DNA from: Seonamhaeicola sp. | GTDB taxonomy: Bacteria > Bacteroidota > Bacteroidia > Flavobacteriales > Flavobacteriaceae | Reading direction: 5' to 3' | Length of the DNA: 64,000 bases | NCBI RefSeq assembly: GCF_028281565.1 | Contig: NZ_JANQJQ010000010.1 | Span: forward strand, 1-64,000 | Shown: in pieces, positions 45,681 through 54,121 of the stretch | How positions within the stretch are numbered: the first letter of the stretch is position 1 | Layout of the letters: every line of letters begins with the position of its first letter | The notes under the pieces: model-generated | Database searches by the model: none | Told to the model about the DNA's origin: nothing | Seen by the model: the letters and a program-made list of their open reading frames with translations, nothing else | Program-made: the position numbers and the translations under genes

Positions 45681-46964
45681 CTATTGCTTATTGGCATGCC
45701 ATGCTTCGGCAGTGGGCGGTACCTCAACATCTTTCATTAATGCTTCTTTATCTCCATTGTAAGTTTTGGTAATTGGATTGCCGTTTCGGGTTAATCCCTT
45801 AAAGGTTCCCTTGTCAACTTCATCCCAAAGGGCAAATTTTGCTTTTCCGTCAACTTTAAATAGCCCAAAGTGTTTTTCAGAATTTCCCGAATTAGTTCCG
45901 CCTTTCCAGGGTTCATCAAATCCTTCAAAGTAAAAACATGACATACCGGCTTCATTGGTCCAGTCTCTCATGTGCTTGTAGTAAAGGGCTTCCTTGTATT
46001 CATCACAGGCTTTAGAACCTTTGGTTCCGTAATGGCCTGAAGAAAAACTGGCCCATCCGGTCTCTCCTATATGAATAGGTTTATTCACACCAAGGCTTTC
46101 CATATACTTCCTGACGTTTTCATATTGCATCATGGCATATTCCTTGGCCCTTAGCATGGAGATTTCGATTTTCTCCAAATCTGTTTTGCCTTCCAGGCCT
46201 TCGGATTTCAACCAAAACTCCGGTTGGTAATGGGTGTCATGCATAGGGTAGGTGTGAACGGAAAGAAAATCTACGGCCTTGATGAGTTTATTAAGATCTT
46301 CAACATGGTATTCTTCATCACCGCCACCCCAGGACGCAAAATTATCTGAGCTTGTAACCCATAAATCTTTGGAAAGTTTGCCCTCTTTCTTTAAGTCTTG
46401 AAGGTAATTCACCCATTTTAGGATGACCCAGGGTTCTACATAGTATGAGGCTGCCCATTTCACCATAGCTTCGTTACCAACAGCGATAACTTTTACGATA
46501 TCCGGATATTGATTAGCAAGGGCAACGGCTTTTTCCATTTGTGGTTTGTTGTCCTCGCTTTCTTCGTTGTGAATGGGTTCTTTATCAGTCCAGGCATTTT
46601 TACAGTCAATCCAGGCGCCAAGCATCACATACATTTCAAAATCCGGATCCTTTTGTTTTATTTCGCTAATAGCCTTCAAAAGATTTTCAGCCTGAGGTTT
46701 GTGTACTTTATAGGTTCTAACCAATCTTATTCCTAAGGCATGCAAAAGATGCATGTCTTCCTTTAACTCATCCAGAGTGGGTTCAATGCTGTGATCAGCA
46801 TGTCTATAGCCGCCGTAGGACATAGCCTGGTATTTGGAGTTACCCAAAATATCTTTCGCAGTTAATTGATTTTTTTCTGCAACTTGATTCGTAGTGTTGT
46901 TTTTTGTTTTATTACAAGACCACATAACACATATTAAGATGATTAACAGATACTTTTTTTTCAT
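45681..46964 (-). CDS. GH17-like lipoprotein (copy 2)
   Basis: 427 residues. Lipobox MWSC (Cys17). TIM-barrel glycosidase with acid/base Glu165 in IAVGNEAMVKWA and nucleophile Glu301 in IHIGETGWASF, the GH17 arrangement. Larger than the cytoplasmic GH17 pair, with extra segments around TSSDNFASWGGGDEEYH and a late FDEPWKGGTNSGN motif. Probably a beta-1,3-glucanase or exo-acting relative on the periplasmic or outer-membrane side. It begins only two bases after the stop of copy 1, and the two are clear tandem paralogues. Confidence 0.88.
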   Translation of the reverse strand: MKKKYLLIILICVMWSCNKTKNNTTNQVAEKNQLTAKDILGNSKYQAMSYGGYRHADHSIEPTLDELKEDMHLLHALGIRLVRTYKVHKPQAENLLKAISEIKQKDPDFEMYVMLGAWIDCKNAWTDKEPIHNEESEDNKPQMEKAVALANQYPDIVKVIAVGNEAMVKWAASYYVEPWVILKWVNYLQDLKKEGKLSKDLWVTSSDNFASWGGGDEEYHVEDLNKLIKAVDFLSVHTYPMHDTHYQPEFWLKSEGLEGKTDLEKIEISMLRAKEYAMMQYENVRKYMESLGVNKPIHIGETGWASFSSGHYGTKGSKACDEYKEALYYKHMRDWTNEAGMSCFYFEGFDEPWKGGTNSGNSEKHFGLFKVDGKAKFALWDEVDKGTFKGLTRNGNPITKTYNGDKEALMKDVEVPPTAEAWHANKQ

Positions 46965-46966
46965 AA

Positions 46967-48256
46967 CTAATAGTTTAATACAATGTCTTCTTTCAGATGA
47001 GGTATATCAACCGTATTCATTAACTCATCTTTATTGCCATTATAGGTTTTAGTGATTGGATGTCCACCTCTGTTCAAACCTTTGAACAAACCGGCATCAA
47101 CCAAATCCCAAAGCGCATATTTGGCCTCACCCTCAACGGTAAACAAACCAAAATGATTTTCAGAACCCTTTTTATTATGGGCATCTTTCCACGGTTCATC
47201 AAAAGCTTCAAAATAAAAGCATGAGATCTTATTTTCTTTGGTCCAGGCTCTCATATGATTGTAATAAAGCGCTTCTTTATACTCATCTGTGGCTTTGGAA
47301 CCATTGGTGCCATAATGTCCATTTGATAGGGTGGCCCAACCTGTTTCACCAATATGTACTGGTTTGTTGACTCCCAAATCTTTCAAATAATTGCATACAC
47401 TGTCATATTGCTTCACAGCAAACTCCTTGGATCGTTTCATGGCAGCTTCTATTTGTTCCTCTTTAGATAAATGACTTTCTTCTCCCAGTACGCCCCAAAA
47501 CTCCGGGTTGTAATGGGTATTGTGCATAGGGTAGGTGTGCATAGATATATAATCTACCGCTTCAATAATCTTTTCCAAATCAGGTGTACGGTAGGAAGGG
47601 TCTCCGCCTCCCCAGGAAGCAAAATCATCTGAACTTGTAATCCATAAGTCTTTTGGTAATTTCCCTGCTTTTTTAAGGTTTTGCAGATGATTGACCCATT
47701 TTAAAATAACTTCCGGTTGTACATAATAACTTGTTGCCCAACGTACCATAGCTTCATTACCAACTGCAATTATTTTTACAATATCCGGGTATTGTTTTGC
47801 CAGGGCCACGGCTCTGTCTATTTCAGCAGCATTTAGAGGGCTTTCAACATTGTGATCAGGTTCAAGCTCGGTCCATGCGTTTAAGCAATCAATCCAGGCA
47901 CCTAACATCACATACATTTCAAATTGTTCATTTTCCTTTTTTAACTCAGAAATAGCCTTAAGTACATTTGAAGCATGCTTTAACTGCACATTGTATGTGC
48001 GCAGTATCTTGATGCCCATGGCATTAAGAATTTTTAAGTCTTCTTTTAGTTCTAAAACTGTTGGTTGAATATCGCGGGTATTCTTTCTGTAACCCCCATA
48101 AGAAATTGCCAAATATTCCGGATTTCCCAAGATATCTTTAGCCGTTTTATTCCTATCTAAATGCATGGATTCTTCTTTTGTCTTTGGTTTGTTAGTGCAG
48201 GACAATAGGACTGTCACTACAGCTATAATGGTTGCTATTTTTTTTAAAGTTTTCAT
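46967..48256 (-). CDS. GH17-like lipoprotein (copy 1)
   Basis: 429 residues. Lipobox LLSC (Cys20). Acid/base Glu168 (AVGNEAMVRWA) and nucleophile Glu304 (HIGETGWATL). It aligns with copy 2 over its whole length (AKDILGNPEYLAISYGGYR versus AKDILGNSKYQAMSYGGYR). The split of activity between the two copies cannot be read from sequence. It starts three bases after the phosphorylase gene, so expression is tightly coupled. Confidence 0.88.
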   Translation of the reverse strand: MKTLKKIATIIAVVTVLLSCTNKPKTKEESMHLDRNKTAKDILGNPEYLAISYGGYRKNTRDIQPTVLELKEDLKILNAMGIKILRTYNVQLKHASNVLKAISELKKENEQFEMYVMLGAWIDCLNAWTELEPDHNVESPLNAAEIDRAVALAKQYPDIVKIIAVGNEAMVRWATSYYVQPEVILKWVNHLQNLKKAGKLPKDLWITSSDDFASWGGGDPSYRTPDLEKIIEAVDYISMHTYPMHNTHYNPEFWGVLGEESHLSKEEQIEAAMKRSKEFAVKQYDSVCNYLKDLGVNKPVHIGETGWATLSNGHYGTNGSKATDEYKEALYYNHMRAWTKENKISCFYFEAFDEPWKDAHNKKGSENHFGLFTVEGEAKYALWDLVDAGLFKGLNRGGHPITKTYNGNKDELMNTVDIPHLKEDIVLNY

Positions 48257-48259
48257 TTT

Positions 48260-51200
48260 TTAGCGAACAATATTGTTCAGTTTGACCTCTATACGCCTGA
48301 TGACGGCAGTTCGTTCAAATAACAGATCTGAAGTTTCAAGATCTAATTCAAGGTCATTAAATACCTTTTCGGTGTTATCATTAAAAAACACATGGATTTC
48401 CTGGTTGTCAGACAATTTATAAATGATCGGAACCTGGCAATGTGTAAAGGCCAAAGCGTTTTCCGGTAAATCTATTTGCTGTTTTTCACCGGTAATGTCA
48501 ATGTAATTAAATACCGAAGGTTCGCTAATGAACTCTATACGTCTTAATAACCCCGGTTTAAACGTTAATTTGCCGTCTTTAACTGTGATGCCTAATTCCC
48601 CAATTCTGCTTAAGATATCTTCCTTTACCTGTCCTGTCATGCCCGGTTGCTGGGCCCCTTTGGTTGCCGGTGTATGAGAATAGGGGTCGGTAGGGAAGGC
48701 ACCATACAGTTCAGGAGATTTATGGGCGCCTATTCCGGCCTGAATTTCATAATAGTGTTCTAACAATCTACCAATAACCGCTTCGGTTTCGTTCCGGTTT
48801 ATGGCCGCTATACAATTTTCCTGAACCGCCAGTAATAACTTGGAAACCATATGCCAATAAATAGACCCAAGGCCTTCAAAACCAAAGAACGTCCCGGATC
48901 GTCCGGTGAATTCTTTGTGATTGAACACGTCCTCAAAAATTTCTAAAATGTTAATCTCTTCTTTGGTTTTTAAATCAGTGTAAGTTTCCGGAAGCTGTTC
49001 CAGGGCGGCTTTTAGACTATTGGCATTGTTGAAATTTCCATTAAAGTGATACTTGCCACGACAGTCTTTTTCAATGATCTGAGTATTGCCGTCATTGATG
49101 AGCTTTGTCAACAAATCCGAACTTTTAACAGAGGTCTCAGGTATGACGTTTTTCTTTGTAAACCTGGGAAGTTCCTTGTCAGGATATAATATATAGCTGT
49201 ACTGGTCCGGTCTGAATAAAGCGCTGTCTTTTAAACCGTCCAGTAAAGCCAGGGCTTCTTTAGGGGTGAGGTAACCGGCACTTAGGGCTGCTACCTGGCC
49301 CTCAAGCATTTCAGACAAGTAATCAATAGAAACTTCTTTGTCACTTTTAAGGGTCATGATGTTATAGGCATGATACATATGATCGTGCCTTTTATTGGCT
49401 CTTATGGTGTGTTCCAGGTATAGTTTGGTAACCTTTATGAAATTTAAAAGGCTGGCTTTTGTGATCGTACTTTTTTTACCTGTAAAGCTATTTTCATAAA
49501 TATTGAGTCGGTAATCACTTGCAGGTTTAGCCAGGCCATCCAGAACTGTTTTTCTGTCTGTATCACTAATGGCGCCTTCAAGGATATCTGTATTATTTAT
49601 TAATGTGTCCACCACATCATTATAAAATGCCAACAGTTCTACTGAAATTTGAAGGTTTTCGGTGTTAGCGTTTTCTATGATGGTCTCAAAGAAGTTAAGG
49701 AAACGTTGCAGGTAACAAAGTGTTACCATAGACACTCCATTCCCAACTAGAGCATTATTAGCATCATTCCACTCGGGGCGCTGGGTATTCAACCAGATAC
49801 CACCTTCCGGAATAAAGTTTGATACTTTGGCAAGTACCGTTGCTAATAATTTTTCTATCAGGTTAACATGATAGATCTGTCCGTTGGCATCTTTTAGAAG
49901 TGCTGCGTCTGCACCTAAAACAGTTCTTTCGTTATTGATTTCCTGGTCCAGATCATGGTTAAAATCTATTGTGTCCTTTGAGTTTTTGAGTATATCACTG
50001 TATGATTTGATCTTGTAAGGCACATTGGCGTATACAAAAACATCCTGTTCAAAAAGGTTTTCTAAAGTTTTAGGATAATGGTCTTCTATAAATTCCAAAA
50101 ACTTTAATAGATAGATGATCTGATGGTCTCCCCAGTATCCTATGTAAGACCAGGGATCATCCGGTTCTATGATCTCCCAATCAAAGCCATCTTTGGTCAC
50201 TCTGTATGGGTTATAACCATCAAATGTTGTGGCATTTAAAAACTTATGGATCATACTTTCCATAAACTGTGGATAGGCATGCGCCAAGGCTTCCCAGTTT
50301 TGGAATATATCGCGCCAGTTACCCTCGTAATCAAGAATTTTAGAGCCATCTTCACTGGTAGTGTTTATTGAGAATCTATTCCAGGGCCTGCTTGGGTCAC
50401 CGTGTCTTCTGCTGAATTTTAAAGGTAGATATTCATAACACAAACGTTTAAAATCAGGATCTTTATGATTATTAGCCATAGATCTGACCGTTTTAACCGT
50501 GAATGTTTCATCTAAGGCTTCTAAGACGGATGCTTCTCTTTGGAAAACCACTTTGTTAGCTTTTTCAAGATACTTTATGAAGTCGTCTTTCTCTATGATA
50601 TAGTTGTCATCAAAAATACCACCGCGCATAATATTAAACAGCGTATTGGCAAAATGCCTGGTATTGGTTATAGCATCAGCTGTTTTCTGTAATCCATCGG
50701 ATGAAGCTGTTAGATTCACCAGATTTGTTGTGCCTAATGCGATATCAGCTTCCAACTTAGTAACCAATTGCATGTCTTCTAAAATACTTTTTTCCAGTGC
50801 GTGTACCTGACTCGCACTTTGATTAACATTAGCTACAAAGCCCCAGTGCGTTTCGGCATTAGCACCTATTTGAATGGAGCTGTTAATAAAGTAAGCACCT
50901 TTTTCCGCTTTAATGTCTTCTTCCTGATTAACCGCCTCTCCTTGCCTGAAGTTATCTAATTGCGTAGACGACAGGAGGTATTTGGGATGTTGTAAACCAA
51001 AAGACCAAACGGTATTTGCTTTTAGAGCTTCGCTGGGTTCAGCTTTATCTACAATGATGGCACTTAAAGTGAACAGACCAATACCTGATTCAGAAAGCAA
51101 TTCCGTTCTTTTGTAAGCATCAACTAAGTTACTTCTTGTGTTTTGAAGGTTGGATTCTACACCCCAGGGCAATATGTTTTGTAAACCATCCAACACATTC

Positions 51201-51712
51201 AAACTGATACTATTGGTATTCGAGTTTATTAGTTTGGACTGTTTTACAAATCCGTATTTGTCGGAGTTATTCCATGCATACCTGAATGTTAATCCCAGGT
51301 CGTGATTTATCTCTTCAAAAACAAGTTTATTTCCGTAAATGTTCTTGTAAAGGTTTTGTTCTATGTTATAGACTCCTATTTGCCTTATACTGAACGGCTC
51401 CCAAATTTTAAGTTGATCATTATGAATCACCTGAAAAATGGTTTTACTACCGGTGATATCAGCAGATTCGGTTATTTTGTCATCCGTATAATAGGGGAAT
51501 AAGGCGTATTCCGAGTTTTTTCTACCCGCCGATAATCCACCGTTACTTGAAATAAACATCCAATGGTTTGCATCTGAAACAATGCTCATAAAAAACGGAC
51601 GCATTTTATTACTGTTGGATATTTTGTAATACGTCTCGTTTTCAAAAGTCACCAATGCTCCTTTTATCTCCTTTGTTTCCATAGAAACCTTTTGTATTTC
51701 TGTAGCTGTCAT
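48260..51712 (-). CDS. Beta-1,3-oligoglucan phosphorylase (GH149/GH161-type)
   Basis: 1150 residues and no signal peptide, so cytoplasmic. The architecture is that of the GH94-related inverting phosphorylases: N-terminal beta-sandwich (about 20-330, GALVTFENETYYKISNSN), helical linker and an (alpha/alpha)6 barrel. The catalytic Asp650 is in RPEWNDANNALVG, followed by a C-terminal beta layer. The length and this motif fit the beta-1,3-glucan phosphorylase families GH149 and GH161 better than the ~800-residue GH94 cellobiose enzymes. I lean to GH149 because the host is Gram-negative. It would release glucose 1-phosphate from laminari-oligosaccharides. Confidence 0.82.
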   Translation of the reverse strand: MTATEIQKVSMETKEIKGALVTFENETYYKISNSNKMRPFFMSIVSDANHWMFISSNGGLSAGRKNSEYALFPYYTDDKITESADITGSKTIFQVIHNDQLKIWEPFSIRQIGVYNIEQNLYKNIYGNKLVFEEINHDLGLTFRYAWNNSDKYGFVKQSKLINSNTNSISLNVLDGLQNILPWGVESNLQNTRSNLVDAYKRTELLSESGIGLFTLSAIIVDKAEPSEALKANTVWSFGLQHPKYLLSSTQLDNFRQGEAVNQEEDIKAEKGAYFINSSIQIGANAETHWGFVANVNQSASQVHALEKSILEDMQLVTKLEADIALGTTNLVNLTASSDGLQKTADAITNTRHFANTLFNIMRGGIFDDNYIIEKDDFIKYLEKANKVVFQREASVLEALDETFTVKTVRSMANNHKDPDFKRLCYEYLPLKFSRRHGDPSRPWNRFSINTTSEDGSKILDYEGNWRDIFQNWEALAHAYPQFMESMIHKFLNATTFDGYNPYRVTKDGFDWEIIEPDDPWSYIGYWGDHQIIYLLKFLEFIEDHYPKTLENLFEQDVFVYANVPYKIKSYSDILKNSKDTIDFNHDLDQEINNERTVLGADAALLKDANGQIYHVNLIEKLLATVLAKVSNFIPEGGIWLNTQRPEWNDANNALVGNGVSMVTLCYLQRFLNFFETIIENANTENLQISVELLAFYNDVVDTLINNTDILEGAISDTDRKTVLDGLAKPASDYRLNIYENSFTGKKSTITKASLLNFIKVTKLYLEHTIRANKRHDHMYHAYNIMTLKSDKEVSIDYLSEMLEGQVAALSAGYLTPKEALALLDGLKDSALFRPDQYSYILYPDKELPRFTKKNVIPETSVKSSDLLTKLINDGNTQIIEKDCRGKYHFNGNFNNANSLKAALEQLPETYTDLKTKEEINILEIFEDVFNHKEFTGRSGTFFGFEGLGSIYWHMVSKLLLAVQENCIAAINRNETEAVIGRLLEHYYEIQAGIGAHKSPELYGAFPTDPYSHTPATKGAQQPGMTGQVKEDILSRIGELGITVKDGKLTFKPGLLRRIEFISEPSVFNYIDITGEKQQIDLPENALAFTHCQVPIIYKLSDNQEIHVFFNDNTEKVFNDLELDLETSDLLFERTAVIRRIEVKLNNIVR

Positions 51713-51741
51713 AGTTGATTAAATAGTCTGTAAAAAACTTT

Positions 51742-51778
51742 AAGGGCTAGCTAGCTATTTACTATGTAGCTAACCCTT
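51742..51778 (-). terminator. Intra-operon stem-loop between GH16 and phosphorylase
   Basis: On the minus strand AAGGGTTAGCTA pairs with TAGCTAGCCCTT (one G-T pair), then AAAGTTTTTT. It could act as a partial terminator or an RNA-stability hairpin, separating the outer-membrane part of the operon from the intracellular part. Confidence 0.55.
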
Positions 51779-51791
51779 TTAAAAGTTGATT

Positions 51792-52661
51792 TTATTCTTC
51801 ATCTGCTGAATACACTCTCACGTAGTCAACATACATTGTTTGAGGGAATACGGTTTCTGGTGTTGGATTTCCATCAAAGTTGCCACCAACAGCCAGGTTT
51901 ATAATCATAAAAAATGGACCATTATCATAGACCCAGTTGGATCTATTTACATCTTCCTCTTCAAGGGTGTCCGGTGTTATTTGAAAATATAACACGTCAT
52001 CGATGTAGTAATTAATGTACTGTGGGCCCCATTCAATGCCATAGATATGGAATTCAGTGTCTACTCGAGACATTTCAAACTCGAACTCCTTTTTAATGGC
52101 ATCTCCACCTGAATGTCCTGGTCCATGAATAGCGCCACTGGCCACTGTTGGATTGGAACCACCATTTTCCATGACATCAATTTCGCCGCAGAAAGGCCAC
52201 CCAATCTCATCAATATTAGCACCTAATAACCAAAAGGCAGGCCACATGCCTTTACCGAATGGTAATTTCATTCTGGCCTCAAACCTTCCATACTGCTGCT
52301 CAAATAACCCTTTTGTTAAGAGTCTGGCTGAAGTGTAGCCGGAACCTTCAAAAGATTCCTGAATTGCAGTAATTTTAAGCATGCCATCTTCTACAACTAC
52401 ATTTTCAGGTCTGTCCGTATAATATTGCAACTCGTTATTTCCCCAGCCATTATCCCCGGTTCCTATGTCAAAGCCCCATATGGCACTGTTTGGTGCTCCA
52501 TCAACATCGAACTCATCACTCATGGTTAAAGTTTCAAAGTTTGTAACGACTTGTGTCTCATCTGTGTAGCAACTTAAAACGGTGCTTCCAATTATGACTA
52601 ATGTCAACAAAGCACAAAGTGATTTAAGTTGCGTTGATTTTATTCTATTCTTAAATTTCAT
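51792..52661 (-). CDS. GH16 laminarinase lipoprotein
   Basis: 289 residues from the ATG at 52661; the longer frame reaches back into the upstream gene. Signal segment with VLSC (Cys31) as lipobox. The GH16 beta-jelly-roll has the catalytic motif GEIDVMENGG: Glu160 nucleophile, Glu165 acid/base, the EIDxxE form with Met insertion of endo-beta-1,3-glucanases. Also WGNNELQYYTDR and WPAFWLLGANI, typical of laminarinases. A surface or outer-membrane endo-acting enzyme that shortens the glucan for SusCD. It has no extra binding domain. Confidence 0.94.
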   Translation of the reverse strand: MKFKNRIKSTQLKSLCALLTLVIIGSTVLSCYTDETQVVTNFETLTMSDEFDVDGAPNSAIWGFDIGTGDNGWGNNELQYYTDRPENVVVEDGMLKITAIQESFEGSGYTSARLLTKGLFEQQYGRFEARMKLPFGKGMWPAFWLLGANIDEIGWPFCGEIDVMENGGSNPTVASGAIHGPGHSGGDAIKKEFEFEMSRVDTEFHIYGIEWGPQYINYYIDDVLYFQITPDTLEEEDVNRSNWVYDNGPFFMIINLAVGGNFDGNPTPETVFPQTMYVDYVRVYSADEE

Positions 52662-52674
52662 TTTTTCTTTGTTT

Positions 52675-54108
52675 TTAATTTTCAGCATAGTAGTATATGT
52701 TATCAAGAGATACATTAGCTATAGTGCCATCTGATACAAATAGCATCATCCCAATGGCATCCCTAACACTTAATCCATCAAAACTAGATAGCGGTATATC
52801 GAATTCTACCCACTCATTACTTAATAAATCGGATGCACTAAAAGTAAATGCTCCTGAAACTTCGCTAGGCTGTGTAAAATTGTTATGTAACGACATTGTA
52901 ATGAAATCATCAGGATCCAGACCTTCATTTACCCTAATATCTATGTGAAGATGCGTCATCTCAGTTGCATCAACAGGTTGGATACCACTGCCTTCTCGTC
53001 CATAATACTCAATGGCTACAAAATTCAACATGGTATAATCTATAATGTTGTTTCCGTTCTCAACAATTGCTCCTCCCAGGGTAGTTTGAAATGGTTCATA
53101 GAACCCGTTATAATTATCAACGGGGATATTGGCGAATACATCGCTAAAAATGGAAATCACATCAATGTTTACTGCCTCAACTGTTAATGAGCCGGCAGCT
53201 TCAATACCTCCAAGGCTTGCTGTAATTGTAGCTTTATTGTCTCTTTCTCCTGTATCCGGATCGATGTTGCCAATGCCGTCAATTGTGATTATACCGGCAT
53301 CGCTTACCGAGGCTACGAAAGGGTTAGAAGTTTCAAAGTCAAAATAAAAAGGTGTAGTGGTTACCGTTATATCCCCGCCATTAGGACCATTTAAGGTTTG
53401 TGTAAGGCCAATAATTGGAATCTGACTGTCTACGTTGGCTTGTGCCGTTTGATCTTGTCCACCTAGAATTGCCGGCCTTGGCTGACCGATGGTTCCTAAT
53501 TTTTCAAATCTAAGTTCATCTATCCAAAATGTGAAACCTTCACCATTGGTGCTTTGGGTTCCTGCTGAAAATTTGAACATCCCTTTTTCCTGAACCAACT
53601 TTGAAGGGTCTGGTATAGGTATTATTATTTTTTTCCAGTCTGTAGACAATTCTACATTATTAATGTCAGCAACATATTTATTTTCCTCAAAATCGGTTCC
53701 AAAACCGAATGTTTCAACTATCGCAGTAGTAGAACCCTTTAACCAAAAGGTAAGAGCATCATACCCTGTTAAATTCCTTCCTGCTCCTCTGTCGGTAAAT
53801 ATTCCACCTATATAAGCACCGTTAGGGTCAGTTGGTGTTGGCACATCAACTCTTATTGAAGTGGTTCCCGCGTATGCTTCATTTTCGTCAGTACTAAAGC
53901 CTTCTGTATTGGCTCCTGTGGCTGGATCAAAAGACTCAAAAAATTCATCTGTAAGACCAACAGGAGCATCAGTGAATATATCTGGTGTGTTTGGAAAAGT
54001 GGCAAAATCGATGTCATCGGAAAAGCCTCTTTCGCAACTTGCCATTACGACACATATTAATCCTAAAAGAGGAAAAACAATGTGATATTTTAAATTTAAT
54101 TTCTTCAT
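52675..54108 (-). CDS. Surface glycan-binding lipoprotein candidate
   Basis: 477 residues. Lipobox MASC (Cys25). Three parts and no glycosidase residues: a beta-sandwich CBM-like domain (about 46-203, ending TFWIDELRFEKLG), an Ig-like BIG2-type domain (about 211-313, FVASVSDAGIITIDG) and a C-terminal module (about 314-477, starting DVISIFSDVFANIPV and ending SLDNIYYYAEN). The last is homologous to both repeated modules of the 528-residue T9SS protein. By position (after the barrel fusion, before GH16) it is likely a surface glycan-binding protein. Confidence 0.8.
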   Translation of the reverse strand: MKKLNLKYHIVFPLLGLICVVMASCERGFSDDIDFATFPNTPDIFTDAPVGLTDEFFESFDPATGANTEGFSTDENEAYAGTTSIRVDVPTPTDPNGAYIGGIFTDRGAGRNLTGYDALTFWLKGSTTAIVETFGFGTDFEENKYVADINNVELSTDWKKIIIPIPDPSKLVQEKGMFKFSAGTQSTNGEGFTFWIDELRFEKLGTIGQPRPAILGGQDQTAQANVDSQIPIIGLTQTLNGPNGGDITVTTTPFYFDFETSNPFVASVSDAGIITIDGIGNIDPDTGERDNKATITASLGGIEAAGSLTVEAVNIDVISIFSDVFANIPVDNYNGFYEPFQTTLGGAIVENGNNIIDYTMLNFVAIEYYGREGSGIQPVDATEMTHLHIDIRVNEGLDPDDFITMSLHNNFTQPSEVSGAFTFSASDLLSNEWVEFDIPLSSFDGLSVRDAIGMMLFVSDGTIANVSLDNIYYYAEN

Positions 54109-54121
54109 AATTAAAGCTTTG

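Noticed and set aside
45681-48256. Collagen- or adhesin-like lipoproteins because of length
   Set aside because: Both catalytic Glu motifs of a GH17-type barrel are present in each.
48260-51712. Cellobiose phosphorylase or cyclic beta-1,2-glucan synthase (GH94)
   Set aside because: The protein is longer than cellobiose phosphorylases, lacks the glycosyltransferase and membrane parts of glucan synthases, and sits among beta-1,3-glucan genes.
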